Notes: a model not told the origin generated them from the sequence alone. Counted from the first letter of the stretch, positions 54,126-63,581 are shown. The stretch: DNA of 64,000 bases from Arenicellaceae bacterium (GCA_029246505.1 JAQWNC010000011.1:23548-87547), one strand, 5' to 3'. Numbers and translations are program-made.

Positions 54126-55391
54126 CTAGTCATCGATTACCCCAGCTTCGGGGTCATTAAATACGTCTAAATCAATCTTACTTTCACCCTTGGCCACAAT
54201 CGAGGTAACTACAGCATCACCTGTCACATTTACTGCAGTGCGTAACATATCGAGCAATCGATCAACGCCTAAAATCAAGCCGATGCCCTCAACTGGCAAA
54301 CCAACTTGAGAGAACACCATGGTTAACATAACCAAACCCACCGCCGGCACTGCAGCCGCTCCAATTGATGCTAATACCGCCATGACAATAACCGTTAAGT
54401 AACCAGACATACCCAGCTCCAAACCATAGATATTCGCAATAAATACCGTTGCTACACCCTGCATCATCGCAGTGCCATCCATATTAATAGTAGCGCCAAA
54501 CGGTACCGTAAATGCGGATACAGATTGGCTTACGCCTAATCGTTCTTGTGTAGTCCGCAAGGTGATAGGAATGGTGGCCCCGGAACTAGATGTACTAAAA
54601 GCAAACAACTGTGCAGTGCGCAGCTTTTTAAGAAATATTATCGGGCTTAGACCACCAATAAATTTAAGAAGTGCCATTTGTGTCACTAATACATGGAATA
54701 CCAATACACCGGCTAATACCAACGAATAACCCAATAATTGCAATAATAGATCTAAGCCTAGTTCCGCTAGTGCTTTTGCAACCAAACAAAACACGGCGTA
54801 CGGTGCCAAGTGCATAACGATCGTTACCATTTTCATCATAACGCCGTTCATTTGCTCGACGAAATCAATTACCAATGGTGACTCTTTAGCTACTGCGAGC
54901 AAACTTATTCCAAAAAGAATCGAGAAAAATATAATCGCCAACATGTCACCTTCAGCCATCGCGGCTATCGGGTTGCTCGGCACTATGTCGATAAATACCT
55001 GAGAAACAGGCGGGGCTTCCCTACCCGAAAATCCCACATCACTAACGATCTGAAGGCCTTCTCCAATTCCAAAACCAACCGCAAATGCAATCGCCGTAGC
55101 GATCGCGATGGCTGTAGTGAATATATATAAAATAAATGACTTACCACCCACACGGCCCAGCATTCGAAGATCGCCAATACCAACAATGCCAGGGATAAGA
55201 GAAAATAATACCAACGGCACCACTAGCATTTTGAGAGCATTAACAAATATTGTACCGACGACATAAAACAAACCAGTAGTAAGGTACTGATTGATAAAAC
55301 CACCCTCCTGATTTAGATCGCCAAAATTGATCCCCAAACCAACAATAATACCGAGTATCAGAGCAATCATGACTCGCGTAGCTAGATGCAT
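54126..55391 (-). CDS. Dicarboxylate/amino acid:cation symporter (DAACS family)
   Basis: This inner-membrane transporter takes up glutamate, aspartate or C4-dicarboxylates with Na+ or H+. The 421-residue product has eight membrane helices, the serine-rich loop AFSTSSSGATIPIT, and the NMDGTAMMQGVAT substrate/cation site. It is alone in its transcription unit. GltP, GltT and DctA cannot be separated by sequence reading alone. Confidence 0.93.
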   Translation of the reverse strand: MHLATRVMIALILGIIVGLGINFGDLNQEGGFINQYLTTGLFYVVGTIFVNALKMLVVPLVLFSLIPGIVGIGDLRMLGRVGGKSFILYIFTTAIAIATAIAFAVGFGIGEGLQIVSDVGFSGREAPPVSQVFIDIVPSNPIAAMAEGDMLAIIFFSILFGISLLAVAKESPLVIDFVEQMNGVMMKMVTIVMHLAPYAVFCLVAKALAELGLDLLLQLLGYSLVLAGVLVFHVLVTQMALLKFIGGLSPIIFLKKLRTAQLFAFSTSSSGATIPITLRTTQERLGVSQSVSAFTVPFGATINMDGTAMMQGVATVFIANIYGLELGMSGYLTVIVMAVLASIGAAAVPAVGLVMLTMVFSQVGLPVEGIGLILGVDRLLDMLRTAVNVTGDAVVTSIVAKGESKIDLDVFNDPEAGVIDD

Positions 55392-55526
55392 TGTGTATAT
55401 CTCCTGGTAGTTATTCTTGTAGTTTGAGTGACTATTATAGTTATCGTTTTGATTCTGGTTGTCTTATCTAGATGACCGCCGCAAGGTACTAAAAATAACA
55501 CACAAGCCTATTGTGATTGCTAATGA

Positions 55527-55742
55527 TTATAACTGGTCATAACTAGCTAGCACCGAGATTTCCGCCATTACTGTGGTGTCATCGTATCTAGAGGGATCGA
55601 AACTACGTAAGCACCAAGGAAGTTGTCCACCTAAAATCGTCTGTGCACATAGCTCTCCAGTAGCACAAACAGCCATAGTGCCATAACCCGACAATCCACT
55701 AACTGTAAGGATTTTTCCTGGTGAAACCCATAAAATACTCGC
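55527..55742 (-). pseudogene. C-terminal remnant of an FAD-dependent oxidoreductase
   Basis: A minus-strand open stretch ending at TAA (55527-55529) reads LTVSGLSGYGTMAVCATG then ELCAQTILGGQLP and SFDPSRYDD. This is the closing segment of a DadA/glycine-oxidase-type FAD oxidoreductase. The rest of the gene is missing: the TSUP gene starts at 55746 on the opposite strand. About 70 codons survive. It occupies most of the 354-bp gap upstream of the symporter start. Confidence 0.7.
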
Positions 55743-55745
55743 TAT

Positions 55746-56504
55746 ATGGAATACCTAACTACAGAAATCGCGATTGTTTTATTCGCCGTGGCATTCACAG
55801 CCGGCTGCGTTGATGCAATTGCTGGTGGTGGCGGCCTATTAACCATTCCAGCGCTGTTACTGGTAGGGCTACCACCAGCTTTAGCGTTAGGAACAAACAA
55901 ACTACAGGGAGTATTCGGGACTTTAACAGCGGTAATTATCTTTCGACGTAAAGGCCATATTGAATTGAAGCCCATGGTCTGGGAAATAGGCCTAACTTTT
56001 GTTGGTGCAGCCATCGGTGCTATCGCAGTTCAAAATATTCAGCCCGGTGTGTTACTTAAGCTCATCCCATTCGCAATGCTTGGGATTGCACTGTATTTTG
56101 GTCTATCAGAAAATATTGGTTCAATCGAATTGCACCAGCGTATTTCGCGTAGAACTTTTGCCACAACTGCTGGATTTGGAATCGGTTTTTATGATGGATT
56201 TCTGGGTCCAGGCACAGGTTCTTTTTACGTACTTGCCTATGTTAGTTTGCTAGGTATGAATATTATTCGGGCAACTGCGCACACCAAGGTTTTAAACCTA
56301 ACTAGCAATTCTGGTGGCCTAGTATTTTTCGTACTTGGCGGAAATGTTATTTGGGCACTTGGATTACTAATGGCGGCTGGGCAAATATGTGGTGCCTATC
56401 TTGGTTCTCAATTAGCTATGAAACATGGGGGCAAGCTTATCCGTCCACTAATAGTAGTCAGTACGGTTGCGATTAGTGCCAAGCTTTTGTTTGATGCTTG
56501 GTAA
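55746..56504 (+). CDS. TSUP family transporter (TauE/SafE)
   Basis: TSUP proteins move sulfonates, sulfite or sulfoacetate or related anions across the inner membrane. The 252-residue product has about eight helices in two pseudo-repeats, with AGCVDAIAGGGGLLTIPALL and FYDGFLGPGTGSFY as the two conserved boxes. Substrate cannot be told. It is followed by a likely terminator and ssrA. Confidence 0.92.
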   Translation: MEYLTTEIAIVLFAVAFTAGCVDAIAGGGGLLTIPALLLVGLPPALALGTNKLQGVFGTLTAVIIFRRKGHIELKPMVWEIGLTFVGAAIGAIAVQNIQPGVLLKLIPFAMLGIALYFGLSENIGSIELHQRISRRTFATTAGFGIGFYDGFLGPGTGSFYVLAYVSLLGMNIIRATAHTKVLNLTSNSGGLVFFVLGGNVIWALGLLMAAGQICGAYLGSQLAMKHGGKLIRPLIVVSTVAISAKLLFDAW

Positions 56505-56560
56505 GCCCAAATAATCACTGTTAGCCTTAGTGGCGAATCTCGTTTAGTGAATCTAGAAGC

Positions 56561-56585
56561 CGACTAAATAAGTCGAATTTTTTAT
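56561..56585 (+). terminator. Likely intrinsic terminator after the TSUP gene
   Basis: A 5-bp stem CGACT/AGTCG (56561-56565 with 56571-56575) is followed by AATTTTTT. It lies 57 bp after the TSUP stop. The short stem makes it moderate. Confidence 0.45.
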
Positions 56586-56650
56586 GCGCCATTGTTCTAG
56601 CCTCCCCCCTATTTCATTCGGTTGAGCATGATAATAAACGCACATTAAGC

Positions 56651-56680
56651 TTTCATTCCACTAACTCTACCTCATATAAT
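56651..56680 (+). promoter_or_regulatory. Likely sigma70 promoter of ssrA
   Basis: A perfect TATAAT at 56675-56680 lies 37 bp upstream of the mature tmRNA 5' end, with a weak TTTCAT 18 bp before it. The position suits a short 5' leader removed by RNase P. Confidence 0.45.
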
Positions 56681-56717
56681 GAGTCAACTGAAAAACCAAT
56701 TTCGTTTATAAGGAATT

Positions 56718-57071
56718 GGGGGCGACATGGCTTCGACGTGGGTCGCGAAACCTTCGGTGCATGTCGAGGTGTAGAGTTCCTCGTAAATCCATCTACAAAA
56801 GTTATAGTTGCAAACGACGATAACTACTCTCTAGCAGCTTAGGCTAGCTAGCCTCTCACTCGGTTTGTCTATGGGTAGAGATTCGAGGGGTCAAATTACA
56901 TAGAATCGCATCACCCTGTGTCTGTTAGGTCTGATGTTAAATTCAAGCAGACTCGCCAGACTTGCGGTTTGTCTGTTGTCAGCAACCTGGTTAACTCAAC
57001 AATAGACTAAACATGTAGATCCGGTGGCAGAGGGCTTTCGGACGCGGGTTCGATTCCCGCCGCCTCCACCA
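56718..57071 (+). ncRNA. ssrA: Transfer-messenger RNA (tmRNA)
   Basis: tmRNA rescues stalled ribosomes with SmpB and tags their products for degradation. The 5' end GGGGGCG (56718-56724) pairs with CGCCTCC (57061-57067) to form the acceptor stem, followed by A and an encoded CCA at 57069-57071. The TpsiC-like GGGTTCGATTCCCGC arm is present. The tag reading frame at 56810-56842 encodes ANDDNYSLAA followed by TAG, with resume codon GCA. Length of 354 nt is typical for a one-piece gammaproteobacterial tmRNA. The 3' end of ssrA is a common integration site for islands. Confidence 0.98.
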
Positions 57072-57117
57072 CACCTTAGCTTTACAGTGTTCAGAATAAC
57101 TGAGTAAAGTTAGCACT

Positions 57118-57142
57118 AAAGCCACCTTCGGGTGGTTTTTTT
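57118..57142 (+). terminator. Intrinsic terminator of ssrA
   Basis: The stem CCACC-TTCG-GGTGG (57122-57135) with a stable UUCG-type loop, flanked by AAAG on the left and a run of seven T on the right, is a strong rho-independent terminator just after the tmRNA. Confidence 0.85.
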
Positions 57143-57312
57143 GTGTCTAGTGACTCAGTAGAGCCCAGCTATCAGTATTAACATATTAAAGTTCTCGCAT
57201 TAAGCTACTTTTAGACAGATACACCTAACAACCTTATCACAGGCACAAGCTTAGCTCATATCCCGCACTAACTGCTTGAATATCCCTTCGTTTATAGTAG
57301 ATTAAGAGAGTA

Positions 57313-57330
57313 GCGTTAATTCAGCTTACT
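57313..57330 (+). repeat. 18-bp upstream element, copy 1
   Basis: This stretch matches 63582-63599 at 16 of 18 positions (core TTAATTCAGCTTA). It lies 76 bp before the metallo-hydrolase start. The remaining 57143-57405 sequence holds no gene. The shared element may be a common promoter or operator. Confidence 0.45.
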
Positions 57331-57405
57331 GAGAATTTATATGGGCAAATTACGAAAATAGGGAATACCTCGCAGCATAATAATAATGAGCAATAGGATA
57401 AACAA

Positions 57406-58266
57406 ATGTCTAGACGATTGATTAGCATTACCCTTCTCTTTCTGATCCTGTCTTCATTATCCAATGTCGCGTCTGCACAACCCCCTCCGGCACGACTATC
57501 GTCGGGAAACGATCTTAGTATTATGGCAAGGGACCCATTTCAGATATTCGATAATTTCTACTTTGTCGGCACCGGTGAGGTTGCAAGTTACGTCATTGAG
57601 ACGAGTGATGGTTTGATACTCATTGACACGCTGTGGGATCTCGAGGGCTTTAGGGAGTACCTGCTTAGCCAAATTAGAGAGGTGGGGCTAGATCCTGCGG
57701 ATATTAAATACGTTTTGATTCTTCAGGGACATCGAGACCACTACGGCGGGGCGCCAGGACTCCAGGAGGTCATCGATGCTCAGTTCGGTACGGCGGAACA
57801 GGATCGGAGGATGATGGTCGCCGACTTTGGCGAGTACGCCCCACGAATCGATTTCATTATCGAGGACGGTGGCACCCTGACGCTAGGTGACACTACTCTG
57901 AACTTTGAACTCACGCCCGGGCATACACCTGGCACGACATCTTTACGTTTTTCGGTGTTCGATGACGGCACCGAACATCTGGCATATATGCATGGCGGCC
58001 CGGGTGTGCGAACCGACGATCTAGATGCGATCAAGACCTTTATCGCTGATCTCGAACGGATTAAACAGATCCCAGGGATCGAGGTTCAAGTCGCTGGTCA
58101 CTTCGACTCTTACCTGTCGGGGACGGGTGATCTGTTTGATCGAGCCGAGCGATTGGCAAATCGGCAAGCTGACGAGCCACATCCGTGGATCACACCGGCC
58201 GAGTTTCAGCTTTTTCTTGAGGAACGGATCGCCCTGACGCGTCAGGTTTTAGAGGAACCGCCCTAA
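57406..58266 (+). CDS. Exported metallo-beta-lactamase-fold hydrolase, B3-like with Gln variant
   Basis: The 286-residue product has a signal peptide ending VASA and a metallo-beta-lactamase fold. Zinc ligands resemble class B3: Q107-x-H109-x-D111-H112 with H173 (TPGHTPGTTS) and H232 (VAGHFDS). The first His is Gln, as in GOB-type B3 enzymes. The substrate could be a beta-lactam or, more likely, another ester or lactone; sequence does not settle it. An AGGA ribosome binding site precedes the ATG. The gene is visibly richer in GC than the downstream peptidase gene, which suggests recent acquisition. It is the first gene after the tmRNA terminator. Confidence 0.85.
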   Translation: MSRRLISITLLFLILSSLSNVASAQPPPARLSSGNDLSIMARDPFQIFDNFYFVGTGEVASYVIETSDGLILIDTLWDLEGFREYLLSQIREVGLDPADIKYVLILQGHRDHYGGAPGLQEVIDAQFGTAEQDRRMMVADFGEYAPRIDFIIEDGGTLTLGDTTLNFELTPGHTPGTTSLRFSVFDDGTEHLAYMHGGPGVRTDDLDAIKTFIADLERIKQIPGIEVQVAGHFDSYLSGTGDLFDRAERLANRQADEPHPWITPAEFQLFLEERIALTRQVLEEPP

Positions 58267-58300
58267 CAAATACAGAAGAGGAAGCAGCTCCTACTGCTTC

Positions 58301-58358
58301 TCAGAAAGTTTAGAATAATTATCAGATGGAGTTGCTATGAGCTTAAAAACATCTCGTT
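58301..58358 (+). repeat. Duplicated leader and signal-peptide start, copy 1
   Basis: This 58-bp stretch is identical to 63601-63658 at 55 of 58 positions. It includes the GGAG ribosome binding site, the ATG at 58337 and the first seven codons (MSLKTSR) of the VWA gene. Identity ends abruptly within the signal peptide. Confidence 0.95.
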
Positions 58359-60574
58359 GTAGACCTCGGCCCGTATTATTGTTTTGCGGACTGCTCATAG
58401 TACTTCCACAAATGGTAATGATGCCTTTTGCTGGAGCCGTTGAACCAGACTATGAACAACGAACACTAATTCTATTCGATCGTTCAGCAAGCATGATCCA
58501 ACCTTATGGCGGTGTACGCAAGATCGATCTTGCCAAGCAATTGTTTCGTGATCTTGCCAACCAATTGAAAGATGACCCTCAGGTCGCTATTCGATTTTTT
58601 GCAGGAGGGACCACACGAGATAAATCTATCGATTGCCAGGCGAGCGAAATTGGATTGGGATTTGGTGGTGTACGGACGGCCGCATCACTTGAATCATTCG
58701 TCGATGATATCACGGCCATCGGGCATGACACTCCAATTACTTTTGCGCTTGAACAAGCTCGATCTGACCTTGCGGATTGGCCCGGCCCGCGAAAAATTAT
58801 CCTCATTTCGGATGGAGAGGAAACCTGTGATCGCGACCCAGAGGAACTAGCCGAACTTTCCTTCGAAGATGGGGTTTCTATTGATACAATTGGTATTGGT
58901 GCTCCCGGTGCATTTTCCCAGCTAGGTATGATCGCACTGTCGGGTGGAGGTGGGTTTCAGCTCGCTGAAAACTTGGAAAGCCTTAAAGACGCATTCGATA
59001 GCTCGTTACCTGGCGGAAAAATAGATTTTGGAACACTGGGCGAACTAGAGCAGTCCTCGGAACTTACTACTCCGGCTTCAAACGTATCTGTTGGGGCAGC
59101 AGTTTCAGTACCTGCGATCCTAGCGCTTCCTATGGTTACTAGTGTCGGCCTTCCTGAGGCTAAAGAGACTCTTGCTGGCGCAGCACTAGCCGTGGAGATC
59201 ATATTTGACGCTAGCGGATCCATGGCGGGTTGGCTTGGTGGCCAGACAAAACTAGCCCTTGCTAAAGAAGCATTACGCGCAGCCGCCGAGGGCTTGGACG
59301 ACGAAAATTTACTAGTAGCTTTTCGTGCATACGGCTTTGATCAATCAGTTGCAAAGACAGCTGAGGCATCATGCGCTAACACAGAACTATTGATGCCGTT
59401 TTCTGATTCTAGACAAGCAGCTGAAGTGACGCGAAAGGCTGAAGAGCTGGTAGCTTATGGTTACACACCAATTGCTCGATCTCTCGAACTTGCCGGTCAG
59501 GATCTAGGCGCAGTCGAAGCGGCTCAACGAATGATAATTTTGATTTCTGATGGGGAAGAAACCTGCGATGGTGACCCACAATCCGTCGCTCGTGCCTTGA
59601 GGGCGCAAGGTATTGATTTGCAAACGCATGTTGTTGGGTTTGATCTAGATGAAGTAGCGCGAATTCAAATGAGTGAAATTGCTCGTGAAGGTGGCGGTAA
59701 CTATTATGATGCTAGCAATGGCGCTGAGTTGGGCGAAAACCTCATACGAGTTATTGAGCTCGCTCAGGAGGCAGCCGATCCATGGGGTGCGCGAATCATT
59801 CATCCAACTATTGGTGGCGAGACGCTTGAAAGTGCAATTTCAATTACTGCAGGCGGCTATACACTCGATAAAGATTTATTGCGTGGAGAAGAACGATTTT
59901 TCAAGGTTGATACAAGCATCGCGCAGCGTGGGTTACTTCGAGCAATTATTCAATCGCGTAAGATAATCTTTGGGAATGATGGTGATGCTAGCGAAAGTGA
60001 CATTGCCTATGGTGGCTTTGAAATCCGGTTATACCGGCCGGATACAACGGAGGTAAAAGGCCACTGGGCAAGGGTCTACGGGGAGCGTGGAGAACAGGCT
60101 TATACAGCATATATCGATCTAACTGGCGACGGTTTCTTTTTCTCCATAGGTAACCGGTACGATACTGTGAACAAGGACGCACTATTCCAACTGGAGATTG
60201 ATGAGGCTGGTGATCTAGTAGAACGTCAAGACGCACCCGCGGATGATTCAAGGGCATTATCAGCAGATATCTCAGTACCTATTACTGGGCATCTTGGCCT
60301 GGAAGATCGTGAAGATATTTACGGGCTTGCCCTAACAAACCCGACGCGTAATATTAATATTAGAGTTCGGTTTACTGATCCTGATTTTCGTTTTCAGCTG
60401 GACCTACGTGATACTGCGACTGGCCGACGGATCGAACGCTTCACTGGTCTTATAGGGGAGATGGATGCCTCAGTGTCATTACCGCCTGGAACGAATGCAG
60501 CAACATTGGGAATTCGGGATAATAACCCTAGCCTTAATACAGAATTTTCATCTTACACTATGACAATAAACTAG
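58337..60574 (+). CDS. Exported protein with two von Willebrand A domains
   Basis: The 745-residue product has a signal peptide, then two VWA domains that each keep the MIDAS metal site: D48-x-S50-x-S52 and D291-x-S293-x-S295. Both contain the same ILISDGEETCDxDP block (about residues 154 and 401), so they arose by internal duplication. From about residue 490 two beta-rich, PPC-like domains follow (LRGEERFFKVD and GHLGLEDREDIYGL). VWA domains usually mediate metal-dependent adhesion or partner binding. It shares a leader with the gene at 63637 and lies 20 bp before the next gene, so the two form an operon. The binding partner is unknown. Confidence 0.87.
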   Translation: MSLKTSRCRPRPVLLFCGLLIVLPQMVMMPFAGAVEPDYEQRTLILFDRSASMIQPYGGVRKIDLAKQLFRDLANQLKDDPQVAIRFFAGGTTRDKSIDCQASEIGLGFGGVRTAASLESFVDDITAIGHDTPITFALEQARSDLADWPGPRKIILISDGEETCDRDPEELAELSFEDGVSIDTIGIGAPGAFSQLGMIALSGGGGFQLAENLESLKDAFDSSLPGGKIDFGTLGELEQSSELTTPASNVSVGAAVSVPAILALPMVTSVGLPEAKETLAGAALAVEIIFDASGSMAGWLGGQTKLALAKEALRAAAEGLDDENLLVAFRAYGFDQSVAKTAEASCANTELLMPFSDSRQAAEVTRKAEELVAYGYTPIARSLELAGQDLGAVEAAQRMIILISDGEETCDGDPQSVARALRAQGIDLQTHVVGFDLDEVARIQMSEIAREGGGNYYDASNGAELGENLIRVIELAQEAADPWGARIIHPTIGGETLESAISITAGGYTLDKDLLRGEERFFKVDTSIAQRGLLRAIIQSRKIIFGNDGDASESDIAYGGFEIRLYRPDTTEVKGHWARVYGERGEQAYTAYIDLTGDGFFFSIGNRYDTVNKDALFQLEIDEAGDLVERQDAPADDSRALSADISVPITGHLGLEDREDIYGLALTNPTRNINIRVRFTDPDFRFQLDLRDTATGRRIERFTGLIGEMDASVSLPPGTNAATLGIRDNNPSLNTEFSSYTMTIN

Positions 60575-60594
60575 GAATTAGTTGGGATTATTTA

Positions 60595-61485
60595 ATGAGA
60601 AAACTTAAAGTACTTTTAGTCTATTTCTGTATGCTAACTTTTGTTACGCCAGCGTTAGCCGACCGAAATCTTCCTCTAGGGGCTACCCCCGCTAGCGTTT
60701 TAAATGCTTTTTTTGGTGATTTACAGTTTTCGCTGAATAATCCTCAGAATAAAGATCTTGGGTTAACTGGAACCTACGCGAATGCTCAGGGTTATTGGGT
60801 TCCTTCCAGTCGCGAGAGCGTGCAACGAACTGGGCAGGTCGCTGACCTTTCTTCAGTAATGTTTTTTCATATGAAACTACCCGTCAGTTGGGATATTGAG
60901 GAGCCGCGTATTGCTGGTGATTTTGCGCGAGCTAGAGTTACCTTTACCCCGAGCGCATCAAGTGGGGTAGCGCGAGACAGTGATTATGACCTAATTGAAA
61001 CTCAATTCGATTTGATATCTCGAAATGGAGATTGGTTTATTGTCGATTTTAAGGGGCCGGAAGTAGAAACACCTGCACCCCCACCAGACGCACTTGTCAT
61101 AGACGCAACAGATACGCCTGAAACATTGGTAGCCCGATTTATGGACCTTGTGGTGACAGAGCTTGGGCCTTCCGAGGAGTTTGGCGGAGCTACTAAGCTA
61201 TCAGTCATTTCCAGGCAAGTAGAAGATATGTGGCTAGATGCCAGAGAATCTAAACGGTCACTTGTGCAGAATCTTTCGATGATGGTCATACTACAACCCA
61301 AAAGTTGGCTACTAAACGAATCAATAATTACCGATGACAGCGCAGAGATTTATGTGACGTTCGAAAGCGACTCACCTATGGCAGCAATGATCCCCAGTTC
61401 AAGTGGTTTGAAAAATACCCTAAGCCTGCGCTTTACTGCCCAACGTAACGAAGGGCAATGGATTCTCATAAGCGTAGTGCGCTAG
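60595..61485 (+). CDS. Exported protein with two tandem repeats of an NTF2-like type
   Basis: I do not recognise the family with certainty. The 296-residue product has a signal peptide ending PALA, and two similar halves, each with a helix (LNAFFGDLQFSL and VARFMDLVVTEL), a central PxSW-type segment and a closing strand (NGDWFIVDF and EGQWILISV). The pattern resembles NTF2/SnoaL-like folds, inferred only. It lies 20 bp after the VWA gene and is probably coexpressed with it. Its stop is one base from the stop of the opposite-strand peptidase gene. Confidence 0.75.
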   Translation: MRKLKVLLVYFCMLTFVTPALADRNLPLGATPASVLNAFFGDLQFSLNNPQNKDLGLTGTYANAQGYWVPSSRESVQRTGQVADLSSVMFFHMKLPVSWDIEEPRIAGDFARARVTFTPSASSGVARDSDYDLIETQFDLISRNGDWFIVDFKGPEVETPAPPPDALVIDATDTPETLVARFMDLVVTELGPSEEFGGATKLSVISRQVEDMWLDARESKRSLVQNLSMMVILQPKSWLLNESIITDDSAEIYVTFESDSPMAAMIPSSSGLKNTLSLRFTAQRNEGQWILISVVR

Positions 61486-61486
61486 A

Positions 61487-63502
61487 TCAGTTAGCTGTTT
61501 TCTTAAACCCAGCTAATTGTGTATCTCGTAAAACGAACCACATAGTCTCAGCTAGTCGTATTTTTAAGTAGTTGCCTAAGTCATCAAATCCGCGTTCGTA
61601 ATGAATCTCATAATCCTGATTGTAAGCTCGTGTATCGAGTGCCATAGTTTGTTGAAACAGTTGAGTTCGGTTTCCTCCATATGTGTTTCGTTCGTATTTG
61701 GTAGTAACGGTATCCTCGATCACTTTGGTGAACGCAGCAACAGCCTTTAAATCTCCAAGAAACATAATTGATAACTCTTCTTCATTCAAAGAAATTTTAA
61801 ATAGGTTTGGCGTATCGTAAAAATTTTCTTTGCGTTGTCGGTTCACGATAAGCTTGCCAGACTCAACCTTGCGGTTTCCAATCTCTTCTACTTTTTCCGG
61901 CCGAATTCCTATGTATTTAAAATACACATCACCACGAAATACAGCATTCTTATTTGCGTAGGATAGTACCTTGGCATTAGAAACTCCGTCTTTGTCATTC
62001 TCTGGATCGAGCTGGATAGGTGGATCACTCTGAAACCAACCTTCTAGTGTACGTGTATGGATTTCATCATCTTTTATAACGAGTCTATACCCATCGCCTG
62101 TTCGAGGTACGCCAAGAATAGAAGACCCGGTCATAAGATATTTATCTCCGTTTTTTAGCTCGACACCTCGACCTTCATATTTCTCCCGCAAGTGATCTGT
62201 AATTACCATATTAAATTCTTTCTCGTCCGTGTCGCTGTAATTACTCACTACAAAAATAATGTCGTTATAAGGGATATTAGAATCACCCTCGAGCTTTGCT
62301 TCACCATTTATAGGAAATCGTATGGCCCAGTGCTCTCCAAGGTTACTTTCTTTAATGGGTACAACTTCCCATGTTTCCTGAGAAGTATCTGTGCGGCTTA
62401 ACACTGCAGATATTTCAACTCCCTCAGGAATTTCCTTATCGGGCAGCGAAAAAATTACATAATCATTCGCGTCAGAGAGACCTCCAACTGAAAAATACTT
62501 TTGCGATAGGACCTTGAGTTTAACCTCGTCTCCAAAAGGTTCTGGTAATAGCACGACCTCCGCTTGATCGCGCGCGCTAGAGGTCACTAATTTGAAGTTC
62601 TCGTCGATGGTATCCCTAATATCCGTTTTGTTGCCCGGAAGATTTAGGTGAGATAGCGCAAAGTCATGCCAGTTATCACGGAAATCAAACCAAGACATAT
62701 CTTTATGGCTAAAGTCATTTTCTCGGTACGAAATAATTGCATTACTGTACTGCTCGCGAGATCCGGAGTGGACCTTCATAAAATAGTAATACCAAAAATA
62801 TGAAGCGAGTTCTTTTCGCTCTATTAGCGATTTTCCATCAGCGCCTTTATAAGCCTGGGAAAATCTACCTCTGCCATTAGAATCCTGATAAAGGTGTTCT
62901 TTATCGATCCAGTCATCGGGGATTCCTGTTAGAAGGCCCGCATGTTGGACGCTACCTTCCGTATACCACCTTTGGGTGTTTTCATAGTCACTAAAAAATC
63001 TGGGAGCTGCACCTCCCATCCTTTGCAGTGCATGCGCATATTCATGTAGGAAGGTTGATTCGATATAGTCACGGTCAAACTCAATATTGATAACTAGTGA
63101 CGAGTCAGCAAATATTGAGCTACCATGAAAAACTTCCGTTGTATGTGCTTGGGCATTGGAATTTTCTTTAATATCCGCCACCAAAAAAACAATAACGTCT
63201 TCAAACGAGTCAACCTGCCAAATATTTTCTAGTATTTGGCCGCCATGCTGGTAGGCTGCGACTATTCTATCTGCTATGTGGGCATAACTATCAGGGGCAT
63301 AAACAGAAATATGATTGGCAATTACATGTTGTTTATAACTTTCTGACGGCTGCCCTGTATAGCTAATAAATTCATAGGCTTCTTCCAGCTTACTCATAGT
63401 ATCCCAAAGGTGGTTTGGTGCGTCGTAATACCTATCCTGTGCGTCGGCCGAGTTGATAGTTACGAGCAACAAATAAGCCATAAACATCCTAATCTGTGTC
63501 AT
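61487..63502 (-). CDS. Exported HExxH zinc metallopeptidase (gluzincin type)
   Basis: The 671-residue product has a signal peptide (to about ADA, residue 21) and a zinc-peptidase core: H153-E-Y-A-H157 followed by E182 in YTEGSVQH, the gluzincin spacing. Downstream of about residue 310 are beta-rich regions and a lipocalin-like or PDZ-free C-terminal part with no motif I can name. It is convergent with the VWA operon. GC content is lower than that of the metallo-hydrolase at 57.4 kb. Substrate unknown; cell-surface or environmental protein is likely. Confidence 0.8.
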   Translation of the reverse strand: MTQIRMFMAYLLLVTINSADAQDRYYDAPNHLWDTMSKLEEAYEFISYTGQPSESYKQHVIANHISVYAPDSYAHIADRIVAAYQHGGQILENIWQVDSFEDVIVFLVADIKENSNAQAHTTEVFHGSSIFADSSLVINIEFDRDYIESTFLHEYAHALQRMGGAAPRFFSDYENTQRWYTEGSVQHAGLLTGIPDDWIDKEHLYQDSNGRGRFSQAYKGADGKSLIERKELASYFWYYYFMKVHSGSREQYSNAIISYRENDFSHKDMSWFDFRDNWHDFALSHLNLPGNKTDIRDTIDENFKLVTSSARDQAEVVLLPEPFGDEVKLKVLSQKYFSVGGLSDANDYVIFSLPDKEIPEGVEISAVLSRTDTSQETWEVVPIKESNLGEHWAIRFPINGEAKLEGDSNIPYNDIIFVVSNYSDTDEKEFNMVITDHLREKYEGRGVELKNGDKYLMTGSSILGVPRTGDGYRLVIKDDEIHTRTLEGWFQSDPPIQLDPENDKDGVSNAKVLSYANKNAVFRGDVYFKYIGIRPEKVEEIGNRKVESGKLIVNRQRKENFYDTPNLFKISLNEEELSIMFLGDLKAVAAFTKVIEDTVTTKYERNTYGGNRTQLFQQTMALDTRAYNQDYEIHYERGFDDLGNYLKIRLAETMWFVLRDTQLAGFKKTAN

Positions 63503-63581
63503 GCGAATTCCCGAAGTTGATTTTGAATTTCAGTTATATCCATTTAATATTCCTCCCAAGCAATCTACTATAAAAGTTAGA

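Noticed and set aside
57045..57071. Second copy of the ssrA 3' end as an island att site
   Set aside because: No repeat of the GATTCCCGCCGCCTCCACCA end was seen between 57072 and 64000; it may lie beyond the window.
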